Source of the DNA: Sphingomonas sp. BK580
Lineage (GTDB): Bacteria > Pseudomonadota > Alphaproteobacteria > Sphingomonadales > Sphingomonadaceae
Assembly (NCBI RefSeq): GCF_014194975.1
Contig: NZ_JACIAY010000002.1
Span: 372,001 to 436,000, forward strand
DNA length: 64,000 bases
Direction of reading: 5' to 3'
A model generated the notes under the pieces. The model saw only the letters and a program-made list of their open reading frames with translations, had not been told where the DNA came from and made no database searches. The position numbers and the translations under genes are program-made. Within the stretch, counting starts at the first letter, position 1. Each line of letters starts with the position of its first letter. Positions 1 to 10,086 of this stretch are shown here, piece after piece.

Positions 1-204
1 CGGCTGGCCGTCGACGGTGACGCCGTCGAGCGAGGCGAGCAGCGTCGCGGGCGTGTCGAGCACGACGCCGTCGCGCGCCACGCGCCCCTCGGCGATCATC
101 CGCTCGATCTCGCGCCGCGAGGCGACACCGGCGCGCGCGAGCAGCTTGGCGATACGATGCTCGGCGCGTCGCTCCGCGCGCCCTTCGGGATGGGGATCGA
201 CCAT
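1..204 (-). CDS. S4-domain RNA pseudouridine synthase, N-terminal part (runs off the window)
   Basis: The leftward frame starts at ATG 202-204 and stays open to the window edge (68 codons). A short charged N-terminus is followed by RIAKLLARAGVASRREIERM and then RVARDGVVLDTP, the pattern of the S4 RNA-binding domain at the start of RluB/RsuA-type pseudouridine synthases, which isomerise uridines in ribosomal RNA. The catalytic domain with its Asp lies outside the window, so the exact subfamily (RluB, RluE or RsuA) cannot be decided. It is divergent from the response regulator at 301. Confidence 0.8.
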   Translation of the reverse strand, partial: MVDPHPEGRAERRAEHRIAKLLARAGVASRREIERMIAEGRVARDGVVLDTPATLLASLDGVTVDGQP

Positions 205-300
205 CGCGGCCGCTTAGCCGATCGTCGCGCACTTAGCGGCATTTATTTGCACCCGCGCGCCCGCCCGCGCGTTGTGCCCGCGTAACGACGGTGAGGGCAC

Positions 301-744
301 ATGGTCTTCGGACGTAAACAGCGAATGCTCGAGCGGCTGCTCCTGGTCGAGGACGAGCCGCTGGTGGCGTTCGACGCCGAACACCTGCTCACCGACCAGG
401 GCTACAGCATCGTCGCCACGGTCGATCGAGTCGCCGACGCGCTGGCGGTGCTCGCCGCCGAGACCCCGGTCGACCTCGTGCTGGTCGACGTCACGCTCGC
501 CGACGGTAGCGGCGTCGAGGTGGCGCGGGTCGCGCGGGCGCAGGGCGTCGCGGTACTGTTCGTCACCGGCGACTGTCCCGCGGAGGCCGCCACCTTGGCG
601 AGCGGTTTCCTCGCCAAGCCCTACGCGCAGCGGGACCTGCTCGCCGCGATCATCGCGATCGAGCAGAGCGTCGCCGGCAAGCCGCCGCGGCGGCTGCCCG
701 GGGGCTTCCAGCTGTTCCATACCGGCGGTGCCGCGACCGCCTGA
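301..744 (+). CDS. Single-domain response regulator (CheY-like receiver)
   Basis: 147 aa consisting of one receiver domain and no output domain. The acidic pocket is at LLLVEDEP, the phospho-acceptor Asp is in DLVLVDVTLADGSG, the switch Thr is in FVTGD and the conserved Lys is in LAKPY. All key residues are present, so phosphorylation by a histidine kinase is expected. About 25 basic and glycine-rich residues follow the domain. The ATG at 301 has a GAGGG ribosome-binding site; a second ATG at 325 is possible. No kinase gene lies beside it, so the partner is unknown. Such stand-alone receivers act in phosphorelays or on flagellar or stress targets; the role here is not inferable. Confidence 0.85.
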   Translation: MVFGRKQRMLERLLLVEDEPLVAFDAEHLLTDQGYSIVATVDRVADALAVLAAETPVDLVLVDVTLADGSGVEVARVARAQGVAVLFVTGDCPAEAATLASGFLAKPYAQRDLLAAIIAIEQSVAGKPPRRLPGGFQLFHTGGAATA

Positions 745-1449
745 GCGCGCGCGAATGTTGCGAATGTTGAGTCGCTGGCGCGGATCGCGCGCCGGACTCA
801 GCATAGGCGATGATCGTAGGATCTGCTCGAGACTGTCATCGTAAGCCCTTGAGGACGGCGATGTTCGCTCGAGGTATCGGCTCGGCGGGGGAGCCGAGGC
901 ACGGCGATCGTCGGGGGCGAACGTTGAGTCGCCTCCGAGTGATCGGGGATGCGCCGGGCGGTCGCGGCCGCATGATCAGTGGCGTGGATCGGCATGCGTT
1001 CCCTTTGCCATGACGGCGAGGGTGTAGGACAGCGCGGCCGATCCGAGGTCGTCGCGCGGCTATTCGGCGTGGGACGACGCTTGCGGCGGAAGATCGGCCC
1101 ACGCGAGGACACGGCGAAGAAGGACTGTTCACGCGGGAGCGCGGTAACGCGGTGGCGCGGAGAGGGCGCGCCTCTCGCGCGGCTCGCGCGTCAGGACGAC
1201 GCTCGTGGGTCATCGCCGCCGCGCGGCGACGCCCCCATCTCCGCGCCTCCGCGGGACGCTCTCGGTCAGGCCGTCGCGACGTCGCGTGAGCGCCGCCGCG
1301 TTCTCACGACAAGCGCCGCTCCATCCACCGCCCGCACCGCCCTGCCGCAAGCCCGCGCGTCCCGCGCCTTCCGCTCGCGGCGGGGATCGTCTAGCGCTCG
1401 CTGTCCGGCGCGCGCCGCGGCGGGGCAGAGGACGGAGCGGATCGAGTTG
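745..1449. other. Gene-poor stretch
   Basis: About 700 bases between the response regulator and the permease. Open frames here on both strands are Arg/Pro/Ala-rich with no recognisable domain and look like shadows of high GC content. I see no RNA gene. It probably holds promoters for the permease. Confidence 0.5.
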
Positions 1450-2784
1450 ATGGCGACGCGCGCGGACGGCACGACCTGGCGGGACGGGATCAGGCCCTAT
1501 GTCGAGCGGGGGCCGCTCGCCGCCTTCGCGCTCGGCGTCTCCTCGGGCTTCCCCTACGCCATGATCGCCGCGACGCTGACGACGCGGCTGGCGCAGGACG
1601 GGATCGACAAGAAGACCGTCACCGCGTTCAGCCTCGCCTTCCTCGCCTACAACCTCAAGTTCCTCTGGGCCTGGGTGGTCGACGGCGTGCGGCTGCCGGT
1701 GATCGGGCGGCTGGGCCAGCGCGTGTCGTGGCTGCTGTTCGCGGGCACGCTGGTGATCGCCGCGGTGGTGCATCTCGCCTTCGCCGACCCGCGGGCGAGC
1801 ATCGCCGCGACCGCGGTCGCCGCGGTGCTCGTCGGCGTCGCGGGGGCGACCTACGACATCGTCATCGACGCCTATCGCATCGAGATCCTCGAGCCGCGCC
1901 AGCTCGGCGTCGGCTCGGGGATGAGCCAATATGGCTGGCGCATCGGCTCGGCCGGCGCGGCCTCGCTCGCGCTTGTCATCGCCGCGCGCTACGGCTGGAC
2001 CGCGGCCTATTGCGCCTGCGCGACACTGGCGCTGCCCGCCATGCTCGCCGCGCTGGTGGTGGGTGAGCCGCGCCGCCACCGCGATCCCGTGCGTCGCCGC
2101 GGCATCGGCGAGGCGCTCGCGGCGACGTGGCAGCCGTTCACCGAATTCTTCCAGCGGCCGGGTGCGGCCGTGATCCTGCTGTTCATCCTGATCCACAAGA
2201 TCGGCGACACGCTGGGCTCGCTGGTGCTGCGCCTGATGCTCGACTCGCTCGGCTTCAGCAACGACGAGATCGCCTTGTACGACGTCGGCGTCGGCTTCTG
2301 GGCCTTTCTCGTCGGCATCTTCATCGGCGGCTGGCTCTATGCGCGGCTCGGCATGAAGCGCTCGGTGCTGCTCAGCCTCGTGCTGATGGCGGTGTCCAAC
2401 GTCAGCTTCGCGCTGCTCGCCGCGGCGGGGCACAGCAACCTGGGGCTCGCGGGCGCGATCTTGTTCGAGAACGTCGCGTCGGGGATCGGCGGGGTCACCG
2501 TGGTGGCCTATTTCTCGGCGCTGTGCGACCTGCGCTTCACCGCGGCGCAATATGCGCTGATCTCGGCCGCCTCGAGCATCGTCGGGCGGATCGTCACCGG
2601 CACCACCGCGGGCGCGCTGGTGGAGCGATTGGGCTACGTCGGTTTCTACTGGCTGACGGTCGCGGCCGCGCTGCCGGGGGTGCTGCTGTTCTTCTGGATG
2701 GGGCGCTCGGGGCTGATCGATCGCTCGGTCGGCAGCGCCGGCACCGAGGGGCCCGGCGACGCGCGCGACGGGCGGATGGCGTAG
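1450..2784 (+). CDS. AmpG-like major facilitator superfamily permease
   Basis: 444 aa with about twelve hydrophobic segments. The N-terminal motif LGVSSGFPYAMIAATLTTRL and the following YNLKFLWAWVVDG resemble the AmpG family (SSG-P-L... and FK-LWAP-D), which imports anhydro-muropeptides during peptidoglycan recycling and so can influence beta-lactamase induction. The ATG at 1450 is chosen because the family start (DGxRPYVERGPLAAFALG) follows directly; the frame remains open upstream but that extension is low-complexity. Related transporters of other substrates cannot be excluded. It stands alone, with an inverted repeat pair behind it. Confidence 0.75.
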   Translation: MATRADGTTWRDGIRPYVERGPLAAFALGVSSGFPYAMIAATLTTRLAQDGIDKKTVTAFSLAFLAYNLKFLWAWVVDGVRLPVIGRLGQRVSWLLFAGTLVIAAVVHLAFADPRASIAATAVAAVLVGVAGATYDIVIDAYRIEILEPRQLGVGSGMSQYGWRIGSAGAASLALVIAARYGWTAAYCACATLALPAMLAALVVGEPRRHRDPVRRRGIGEALAATWQPFTEFFQRPGAAVILLFILIHKIGDTLGSLVLRLMLDSLGFSNDEIALYDVGVGFWAFLVGIFIGGWLYARLGMKRSVLLSLVLMAVSNVSFALLAAAGHSNLGLAGAILFENVASGIGGVTVVAYFSALCDLRFTAAQYALISAASSIVGRIVTGTTAGALVERLGYVGFYWLTVAAALPGVLLFFWMGRSGLIDRSVGSAGTEGPGDARDGRMA

Positions 2785-2810
2785 GGGGCGCGCTGCTTTC
2801 CTCTCTGGTA

Positions 2811-2906
2811 CGTCATCCCTGCGCAGGCAGGAATGCAGAGCCGCTGCCGTCGTGGCTCAATCGCTAGCGTCAGCGTTTCTGGATCCCCGCCTCCGCGGGG
2901 ATGACG
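2811..2906. repeat. Inverted pair of intergenic palindromes (BIME-like), family 1
   Basis: CGTCATCCCTGCGCAGGCAG (from 2811) and the reverse complement of a sister copy, CGTCATCCCCGCGGAGGCGG, ending at 2906, face each other across about 38 bases. Each is itself a small hairpin and together they can fold into a long stem. The same family recurs at 9918-10013. Confidence 0.75.
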
Positions 2907-2972
2907 GTGAGAGGGTGGGGGAGTAGCGGAGAGTCACGGAGGTCCGCTTGCTGCGGCCGTCTGCTCTCACCC

Positions 2973-3407
2973 TCACAGCGACACCGGCCGTCCCTCGTCG
3001 GCGAAGGCGGCGGCGACCGCGGCGGCGCTGGCGAGCACGCCGTCGACGTGGCGCTGGCCGAGCAGGTCCTGCAGCAGCAGCCGCGCGCTCTCCACCCGCG
3101 TCTCGACGCGCGCCAGGATCGACAGCAGCACCTGCTCCGACGGTGTCATGCGGGCGCAGCAGCACGGCGCGATCGCGATCGGCGCGGCGGCGTTGGCCGC
3201 CATGTCCGCCATCAGCGCGCGGATCAGCGTGAGCGGGCGGCGGAACGCCTCGCCGAACGCGGTGAACAGCACGTGCGCCGCGCGCGCATCGGCGAGCCCG
3301 TGCGCGCCCATCCGCCGCATCGCGAACAGGACGACGCGGGCGTTGCCGCACTCGGGCAGAGCATAGGGCAGGGCCTGGAGGGTAGCGGCGGCGGACAGCT
3401 CGGACAT
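2973..3407 (-). CDS. DUF6628-like conserved protein
   Basis: 144 aa, soluble and mostly helical. The pattern RVVLFAMRRMGAHGLADARAAH, then RRPLTLIRALMADMAANA, and then IAPCCCARMTPSE with three consecutive cysteines is typical of a small conserved family in sphingomonads that I recall as DUF6628; the assignment is from memory. The CCC-x-RM motif may bind a metal or cofactor (inference). The function is unknown. It is transcribed leftward ahead of folC (69-base gap), so it may be cotranscribed with it. Confidence 0.65.
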   Translation of the reverse strand: MSELSAAATLQALPYALPECGNARVVLFAMRRMGAHGLADARAAHVLFTAFGEAFRRPLTLIRALMADMAANAAAPIAIAPCCCARMTPSEQVLLSILARVETRVESARLLLQDLLGQRHVDGVLASAAAVAAAFADEGRPVSL

Positions 3408-3476
3408 ACGGGCGACTCCTCGTTCGGCCCGCAGGGTCGTTCACGCGCTATTGATAGTCAATCGCAAACTTGGTGG

Positions 3477-4799
3477 TTAGTCGGGCAGCTCGTCGTTCGC
3501 CGTCAACACCTCGCCGGCGAGATAGAGGGAGCCGAGCACGAGCAGCGCGCCGGGTTCGAACTGCGTCACCTCGGCGATCGCCGCGCCGAGCGAGCTCGCG
3601 GTCGCGGTGGCGGGCACACCCAGCTCGCGCGCGAGGGCGGCGAGATCGGCCGGATCATGGTGCGCGTGGCCGGGCACAGGCAGGGCGACGAGCAGCCCGA
3701 CGCGGTGCGCGATCGGCGCGAGCAGGCCGCGCGGGTCCTTGTTGGCCAGCATGCCGATCACCAGCGCGAGCGAGCGCGCCGCGCCCGCGCCGGCGACCCG
3801 GTCGATCGCGGCACCGAGCGCGCGGCCGGCCGACTCATTGTGGCCGCCGTCGAGCCACACCGGGGTCGCGCCGAGCGGCGCGGTGAGCGGCCCGGTGGCG
3901 AGGCGCTGCAGCCGCGCGGGCCAGCGCGCCTGGCGTGCCGCCGCGGCCAGCGCGGCCTCGTCGAGCGCGAGCCGGTCCTGCGCGCGCAGCATCGTCGCGG
4001 CGAGCGCGAGATTGTGCGCCTGGTGCGCGCCGGGCAGCGACGGCAGGGGGAGGGTGACGGTGCCGCGGCGGTCGCTGAGCGCGACGCCGGTCGCGGTCAC
4101 GCGATGCTGCCACGCCTCGCCCTCTGCCAGCAGTGGCGCCCCCGCCGCCGCGGCGGCGCGCGCCACGGGCTCGGCCGCCTCCGGCGGGTAGCGCATCGTC
4201 ACCAGCGGCGCGCCCGGCTTGGCGATCCCGGCTTTCTCCGCCGCGATCTGCGCGAGCGTGTCGCCGAGGAAGGCCTGGTGGTCGATCCCCAGCGCGGCGA
4301 TCCCGCAGACGAGCGGCGCGGCGAGCACGTTGGTGGCGTCGAGCCGGCCTCCCAGGCCGACCTCGATCACGCAGGCGTCCGCGGGCGTGCGCGCGAAGGC
4401 GAGGAAGGCGGCGGCGGTGGTCACCTCGAAGAAGCTCGCGCGCAGGTCGCCCGCGACGTCGAGCACCTCCGCCAGCAGCGCGGCGAGCGCCTCGTCCGCG
4501 ATCAGCCGGCCGGCGAGGCGGATGCGCTCGTTGAAGCGGACGAGGTGCGGGCTGGTGTAGGCGTGGACGCGGTGCCCCGCCGCCTCCAGCGCGGCGCGCA
4601 GATACGCGCAGGTCGACCCCTTGCCGTTGGTGCCGGCGACGTGGAACACCGGCGGCAGGCCGCGCTGCGGGTCGCCCAGTCGTTCGAGCAGTCGCGTGAT
4701 CCGCTCCAGCCCGAGCATGTCGGCGCCGGGCGAGAGCGCCCACAGCCGGTCGAGCTGCGCCTGGACGCGCGGGTCGGCGGAGACGGCGTGGTCGGCCAT
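3477..4799 (-). CDS. folC: Bifunctional dihydrofolate / folylpolyglutamate synthase
   Basis: 440 aa, normal for the family. It adds glutamate to dihydropteroate and to tetrahydrofolates in the cytoplasm. The nucleotide-binding loop HVAGTNGKGSTCAYLRAALE, the omega-loop region YTSPHLVRFNERIRL and the C-terminal ligase motif WLDGGHNESAGRALG are all visible. It is the last gene of the leftward chain lapA-pyrF-trpFBA-accD-folC and begins 19 bases after the accD stop; an accD-folC order is common in Proteobacteria. Confidence 0.93.
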   Translation of the reverse strand: MADHAVSADPRVQAQLDRLWALSPGADMLGLERITRLLERLGDPQRGLPPVFHVAGTNGKGSTCAYLRAALEAAGHRVHAYTSPHLVRFNERIRLAGRLIADEALAALLAEVLDVAGDLRASFFEVTTAAAFLAFARTPADACVIEVGLGGRLDATNVLAAPLVCGIAALGIDHQAFLGDTLAQIAAEKAGIAKPGAPLVTMRYPPEAAEPVARAAAAAGAPLLAEGEAWQHRVTATGVALSDRRGTVTLPLPSLPGAHQAHNLALAATMLRAQDRLALDEAALAAAARQARWPARLQRLATGPLTAPLGATPVWLDGGHNESAGRALGAAIDRVAGAGAARSLALVIGMLANKDPRGLLAPIAHRVGLLVALPVPGHAHHDPADLAALARELGVPATATASSLGAAIAEVTQFEPGALLVLGSLYLAGEVLTANDELPD

Positions 4800-4818
4800 C
4801 GGGCGGGGACGCGTCGCC

Positions 4819-5682
4819 TCAGGCGGCGCGGCGCTCGCCGCAGAGGTAGCCGATCACGGTGGCGAGCCGGTCGCGCAGCTCGCGGCGGTGGACCACCATG
4901 TCGATCAGCCCGTGCTCCAGATAATATTCGCTGGTCTGGAAGTCCTCGGGCAGCTTCTCGCGGATCGTGTTCTCGATCACGCGGCGGCCGGTGAAGGCGA
5001 GCGTCGCCTTGGGCTCGGCGATCTGCACGTCGCCCAGCATCGCATAGGCCGCCATCACGCCGCCCGAGGTCGGATCGGTCAGCACGACGATATAGGGCAG
5101 GCCGGCGTCGTGGAGCAGCTGGATCGCCACCGTGCTGCGCGGCATCTGCATCAGGCTGAGGATACCCTCCTGCATGCGCGCGCCGCCGCTGGCGGTGAAG
5201 ACGATGAAGGGCGCGCGGTCCTTGATCGCGGCCTCGACGCCCTGGACGAACGCCTCGCCGACCGCCTGGCCCATCGAGCCGCCCATGAAGGCGAAGTCCT
5301 GCACCCCGATCACGACGCGCTGGCCGTGGATCGTGCCGCGCGCGTTGACGAAGGCGTCCTGCTCGCCGGTGCTCGCGCGCGCCGCCTTGAGCCGGTCGGC
5401 GTAGCGCTTCGAGTCGCGGAACTTGAGCGGGTCCTCGGCGGCGCGCGGCGGCGCCAGCACCTCGGCGCTGCCGTCGTCGAGCAGGTAGGCGAAGCGCTCT
5501 CTCGGCCCGATGCGCTCGTGGTGGTCGCAGTTCGGGCAGACGAACTGGTTCTCCTCCAGCTCCTTGTTGAACACCATCGTGCCGCAGCCCTTGCACTTGT
5601 GCCAGAGCGTGTCGGCCGCCTGGGTCTTGGCGCCGGGCACGAAGCCGCCGATCGCGTTGCGGACGTTGCTGAGCCAGCTCAT
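4819..5682 (-). CDS. accD: Acetyl-CoA carboxylase carboxyltransferase subunit beta
   Basis: 287 aa. Beta subunit of the carboxyltransferase that makes malonyl-CoA for fatty-acid synthesis; its partner AccA is not in this window. The N-terminal zinc ribbon is CKGCG...CPNCDHH (two CxxC pairs), and the carboxyltransferase core contains [10 protein letters not shown] and [16 protein letters not shown]. The ATG at 5682 overlaps the trpA stop by ATGA, indicating translational coupling and fixing the start. The frame continues upstream but that part is the trpA shadow. Confidence 0.95.
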   Translation of the reverse strand: MSWLSNVRNAIGGFVPGAKTQAADTLWHKCKGCGTMVFNKELEENQFVCPNCDHHERIGPRERFAYLLDDGSAEVLAPPRAAEDPLKFRDSKRYADRLKAARASTGEQDAFVNARGTIHGQRVVIGVQDFAFMGGSMGQAVGEAFVQGVEAAIKDRAPFIVFTASGGARMQEGILSLMQMPRSTVAIQLLHDAGLPYIVVLTDPTSGGVMAAYAMLGDVQIAEPKATLAFTGRRVIENTIREKLPEDFQTSEYYLEHGLIDMVVHRRELRDRLATVIGYLCGERRAA

Positions 5683-6484
5683 GCGGTCATCTCTCTTGCC
5701 TCCGCGGTGGCCGCCACGGCCGCCGCGAGCGATTGGACATAGGCGGTGACAGGCGCCGCCGCGGCCGCGCCGTGCTGCGCGACCAGCTCGACGATCGCCG
5801 AGCCGACCACCACGCCGTCGGCGACGCGCGCGATCGCGCCCGCCTGCTCGGGGGTGCGCACGCCGAAGCCGACCGCGACGGGCAGGGCGGTCGCCGCCTT
5901 GAGCCGCGCCACCGCCTCCTCGATCGACGCCTGCACCGCCTGCTGCTTGCCGGTGATGCCCGCGACCGAGACGTAGTAGAGGAAGCCGTCCGCGCCCGCG
6001 AGCACCTCGCCGATGCGCTCTCCGACGGTGGTCGGCGTGGCGAGCCGGATCATCGCCACGCCGGCGTCGCGCAGCGCCGGGCCGAGCGCCTCGTCCTCTT
6101 CGGCGGGGACGTCGACGCAGATCACGCCGTCCACGCCCACGTCGCGCGCCGCGGCGGCGAACCACTCGGGGCCGCGCCGCAGCATCGGGTTGGCATAGCC
6201 CATCAGCACCAGGGGCACCTGCGGGTGGCGCGCGCGGAAATCGGTCGCGATCCGCAGGATGTCGGCGGTGCGCGTACCCGCGGCGAGCGAGCGGATGTTG
6301 GCCGCCTGGATCGCGGGGCCGTCCGCCATCGGGTCGGTGAAGGGCATGCCGAGCTCGATCACGTCGGCGCCGCCAGCGACCAAAGCGTCGAGGATCGCCG
6401 GCGTCGCGGCCGCGTCGGGGTCGCCCGCGGTGACGAAGCACACGAGCGCGGCCCGGCCCTTGGCGAAGGCGTCGGACAGCCGCG

Positions 6485-6488
<4 letters not shown>
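5679..6488 (-). CDS. trpA: Tryptophan synthase alpha chain
   Basis: 269 aa. Cleaves indole-3-glycerol phosphate and channels indole to TrpB. The family motif [20 protein letters not shown] carries the catalytic Glu, and ICVDVPAEE and GFGVRTPEQ contribute to the TIM barrel and phosphate site. The start is GTG at 6488, since the trpB stop and this GTG share GTGA; no ATG fits the family N-terminus ([12 protein letters not shown]). It overlaps accD by four bases at the other end, so the three proteins are almost certainly made from one mRNA. Confidence 0.95.
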
Positions 6489-7740
<1,252 letters not shown>

Positions 7741-7744
<4 letters not shown>

Positions 7745-8379
7745 AGCTGGGCGACCCGTTGCAGGAAGGCGGTGATCTTGTCCACGTCCTTGGCGCCGGG
7801 GGCGCGCTCCACGCCGGAGGAGACGTCGACCAGCCGAGCGCCGGTGCGCGCCGCCGCCGCGGCGACGTTGCCCGCATCGAGCCCGCCCGACAGCGCCCAG
7901 GGGAGCGGGTGGCGCGCGCCGTCGAGCAGCCGCCAATCGAAACGCACGCCCATGCCGCCGGGCAGGGCGGCGTCGTCGGGGGTCTTGGCGTCGTAGAGCA
8001 GCCGGTCGGCGGCGCCGGCGTAGGCGGGGGCTCCGGCGAGGTCGGCGGCGGTCTTCACCGCGAGCGCCACCCAGGTCTCCACGGCCGCGGTCCGGCGCAG
8101 CGCGGCGGCGCGCGCGGGCGTCACCTTGTGGAGCTGGATCGCGTCCAGCCGCGCCGCGGCGACCGCCTCCGCCACGAGCGACTCCGCCGGATCGACGAAG
8201 ACGCCGACGCGCCGCGCGCGGTCGCCGGTCCGCGCCGCGAGCGCGGCGGCCTGGTCGAAGGCGAGGTGGCGCGGCGAGGGCGGGAAGAAGACGAATCCGA
8301 CATGGCTCGCGCCGCCGGCGAGCGCGGCGTCGAGCGTGTCGGGCGCGGAGAGGCCGCAGATCTTGGCGGTGATGGGCAT
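7741..8379 (-). CDS. trpF: Phosphoribosylanthranilate isomerase
   Basis: 212 aa. Catalyses the Amadori rearrangement of phosphoribosylanthranilate. KICGL near the N-terminus contains the catalytic Cys, and [11 protein letters not shown] near the C-terminus the phosphate loop. The ATG at 8379 is directly before PITAKICG. It heads the overlapping block trpF-trpB-trpA-accD; a 330-base spacer with a palindromic repeat separates it from pyrF, so an internal promoter is likely. Confidence 0.94.
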
Positions 8380-8549
8380 GAAGGACTCGAGCGATGGAGG
8401 CGGCGACATAGGGCCGGCCGGACGGGATTGCCACGTGGTGGCGGGCAACAAGACGGCCGGGTCACCGCCGGCGAGCTTCGCGTGGCGGCGGCGCCCGCCT
8501 CCGGGGTCGTCCCGGACGTCCGCATCCGTCGTCCCCAACGTCCTCAACC

Positions 8550-8643
8550 GTCATCCCGGACTTGCTCCGGGATCGGCTCTTCCGCGAGCGTTACGCCTGC
8601 AGGAGGTGCGGCACGGTGGGTCCCGGACCAAGCCCGGGACGAC
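8550..8643. repeat. Inverted pair of intergenic palindromes (BIME-like), family 2
   Basis: GTCATCCCGGACTTGCTCCG at 8550 and, on the other strand, GTCGTCCCGGGCTTGGTCCG ending at 8643 are inverted sister copies in the pyrF-trpF spacer. Each copy is a hairpin with a CCCGG stem. They could attenuate or stabilise the mRNA between pyrF and trpF. The rest of the spacer (8380-8710) shows no gene. Confidence 0.7.
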
Positions 8644-8710
8644 GGCAGGCGTGGGCGAGGGCAGGTCTCGCGCCAAGGCAGCGGCGGGTCGTGGCGCCGC
8701 GGTCGCAGTC

Positions 8711-9385
8711 CTACAGCGTCGCGGCGATCGCGCGCGCGGCGGCGTCGGGGTCCTCGGCCTGGGTGATCGGGCGGCCGATCACCAGGATCGAGGCGCCGTC
8801 GTCGGCGGCCCGGCGCGGCGTCACGACCCGCTTCTGGTCGCCGGCCGCGCCGTCCGCGGGGCGTACGCCGGGCACCACGAAGAAGCCGTCCCACCACGCC
8901 GCCCTGGCCGCGCGCACCTCGGCGCCCGAGCAGACGATCCCGTCGAGTCCGGCGGCGCGCGCCAGCTCGGCGAGCCGCAGCACGTGGTCGTGCGCGCTGC
9001 CCGCCACGCCGGTGTCGGCGAGGTCGCGCTCGTCCAGGCTGGTCAGCATCGTCACCGCGACCACCTTGGTGTCGGGGTGCGCCGCCGCCTTGGCGTCCTC
9101 CAGCATCGCGCGGCCGCCGGCGGCGTGGACGGTCAGCACCGCGGGCGCGAGCGGCGCGAGCGACTGCACCGCCTTGGCGACGGTGTTGGGGATGTCGTGG
9201 AGCTTGAGGTCGAGGAAGACGGGAAGGCCGACCTCCTCGAGCGCGCGCACCCCGGCGGGGCCGTTGGCGCAGAAGAACTCGAGCCCGAGCTTGATCCCGC
9301 CGACATGGTGGCGGACCTTGCCGGCGAGCGCCTGCGCGCGGGCGAGATCGGGCGTGTCGAGCGCGACATAGACGCGGCTGCTCAT
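8711..9385 (-). CDS. pyrF: Orotidine 5'-phosphate decarboxylase
   Basis: About 224 aa. Last step of UMP synthesis. The signature DLKLHDIPNTVAKAV contains the catalytic Lys-Asp pair, and the phosphate-binding end is VIGRPITQAEDP. Two start codons are adjacent (GTG 9388, ATG 9385); the ATG is preferred because a GGGAG ribosome-binding site sits seven bases upstream. It overlaps the lapA-like stop by one base. Confidence 0.94.
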   Translation of the reverse strand: MSSRVYVALDTPDLARAQALAGKVRHHVGGIKLGLEFFCANGPAGVRALEEVGLPVFLDLKLHDIPNTVAKAVQSLAPLAPAVLTVHAAGGRAMLEDAKAAAHPDTKVVAVTMLTSLDERDLADTGVAGSAHDHVLRLAELARAAGLDGIVCSGAEVRAARAAWWDGFFVVPGVRPADGAAGDQKRVVTPRRAADDGASILVIGRPITQAEDPDAAARAIAATL

Positions 9386-9741
9386 CACGCGACTCCCGGC
9401 GGCACGGCGGTGGGGATCGCGGCGGGGGGCGGCGGCGTGACCGGGACCGCGGTGCCCGGCGCGGCCGGCTCACCCGCGCGCGCGGCGGCGAGCGCTCGCT
9501 CGGTCTCGAGCGACCGCTCCGCGGCGGTGAGCCGCTGGCGCAGGCGGAAGCGCAGCCAGTGCTGGTAGACGAGCGTCGGCACGAAGCCGAGCAGGAAGGT
9601 GGTGAGCAGCAGCAGCGGCAGGTTCACCTCCGCCACGAGGCCGCCGAACAGCTGGATCGAGACGTTGGTCCAGTTGCCGAAGGTGAACACCGCGGCGAGG
9701 AACGCCATCAGGCACCAGAACAGGAGCTTCAGGAACTGCAT
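9385..9741 (-). CDS. LapA-domain (DUF1049) inner-membrane protein
   Basis: 118 aa. Two hydrophobic helices, LKLLFWCLMAFLAAVFTFGN and LPLLLLTTFLLGFVPTLVY, then an amphipathic Arg-rich stretch (RLRQRLTAAERSLETERAL) and a Pro/Ala-rich tail. This is the architecture of the LapA/DUF1049 family (lipopolysaccharide-assembly-associated protein A). In many Proteobacteria a LapA-type gene precedes pyrF, as here. A role in envelope homeostasis is inferred from the family only. Confidence 0.8.
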   Translation of the reverse strand: MQFLKLLFWCLMAFLAAVFTFGNWTNVSIQLFGGLVAEVNLPLLLLTTFLLGFVPTLVYQHWLRFRLRQRLTAAERSLETERALAAARAGEPAAPGTAVPVTPPPPAAIPTAVPPGVA

Positions 9742-9917
9742 CGCGGCACGCTAGGCGGCGCGTCCCGAATTTACCAGTGCGCGGTGGCGCGCCGCGGCGG
9801 CACGGAATGGGACGAGCGCGGCCCGGAACGGGGAGGGGACGGTGTGAGTACCCTCACAACGGCATCGACGCTTCGGTGAAGCGCTTCCTCGAACGTTCGT
9901 CGTTCCCGGCTCCCCTT

Positions 9918-10013
9918 CGTCACCCCCGGCCGGGCGGGGATCTGTACACGCTGACGCCTCCCTTCTTGCCGCCACCTCTGCGCGTCTGGATCTCCGCCGT
10001 CGCGGGGATGACG
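9918..10013. repeat. Inverted pair of intergenic palindromes (BIME-like), family 1
   Basis: CGTCACCCCCGGCCGGGCGG at 9918 and, inverted, CGTCATCCCCGCGACGGCGG ending at 10013 belong to the same family as the pair at 2811-2906. It sits in the 345-base gap between the lapA-like and patatin genes, where no gene is visible. Confidence 0.7.
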
Positions 10014-10086
10014 AGAGAGAGCGGTGAGGACGACAGCGCGAGCAACCATCCGGGGCAGGGAGGGCACGTCGCCGCGTCCCCGCCCG

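Noticed and set aside
2901..4994. Open frame of about 700 codons on the plus strand
   Set aside because: Shadow of the DUF6628-like, folC and accD genes on the other strand.
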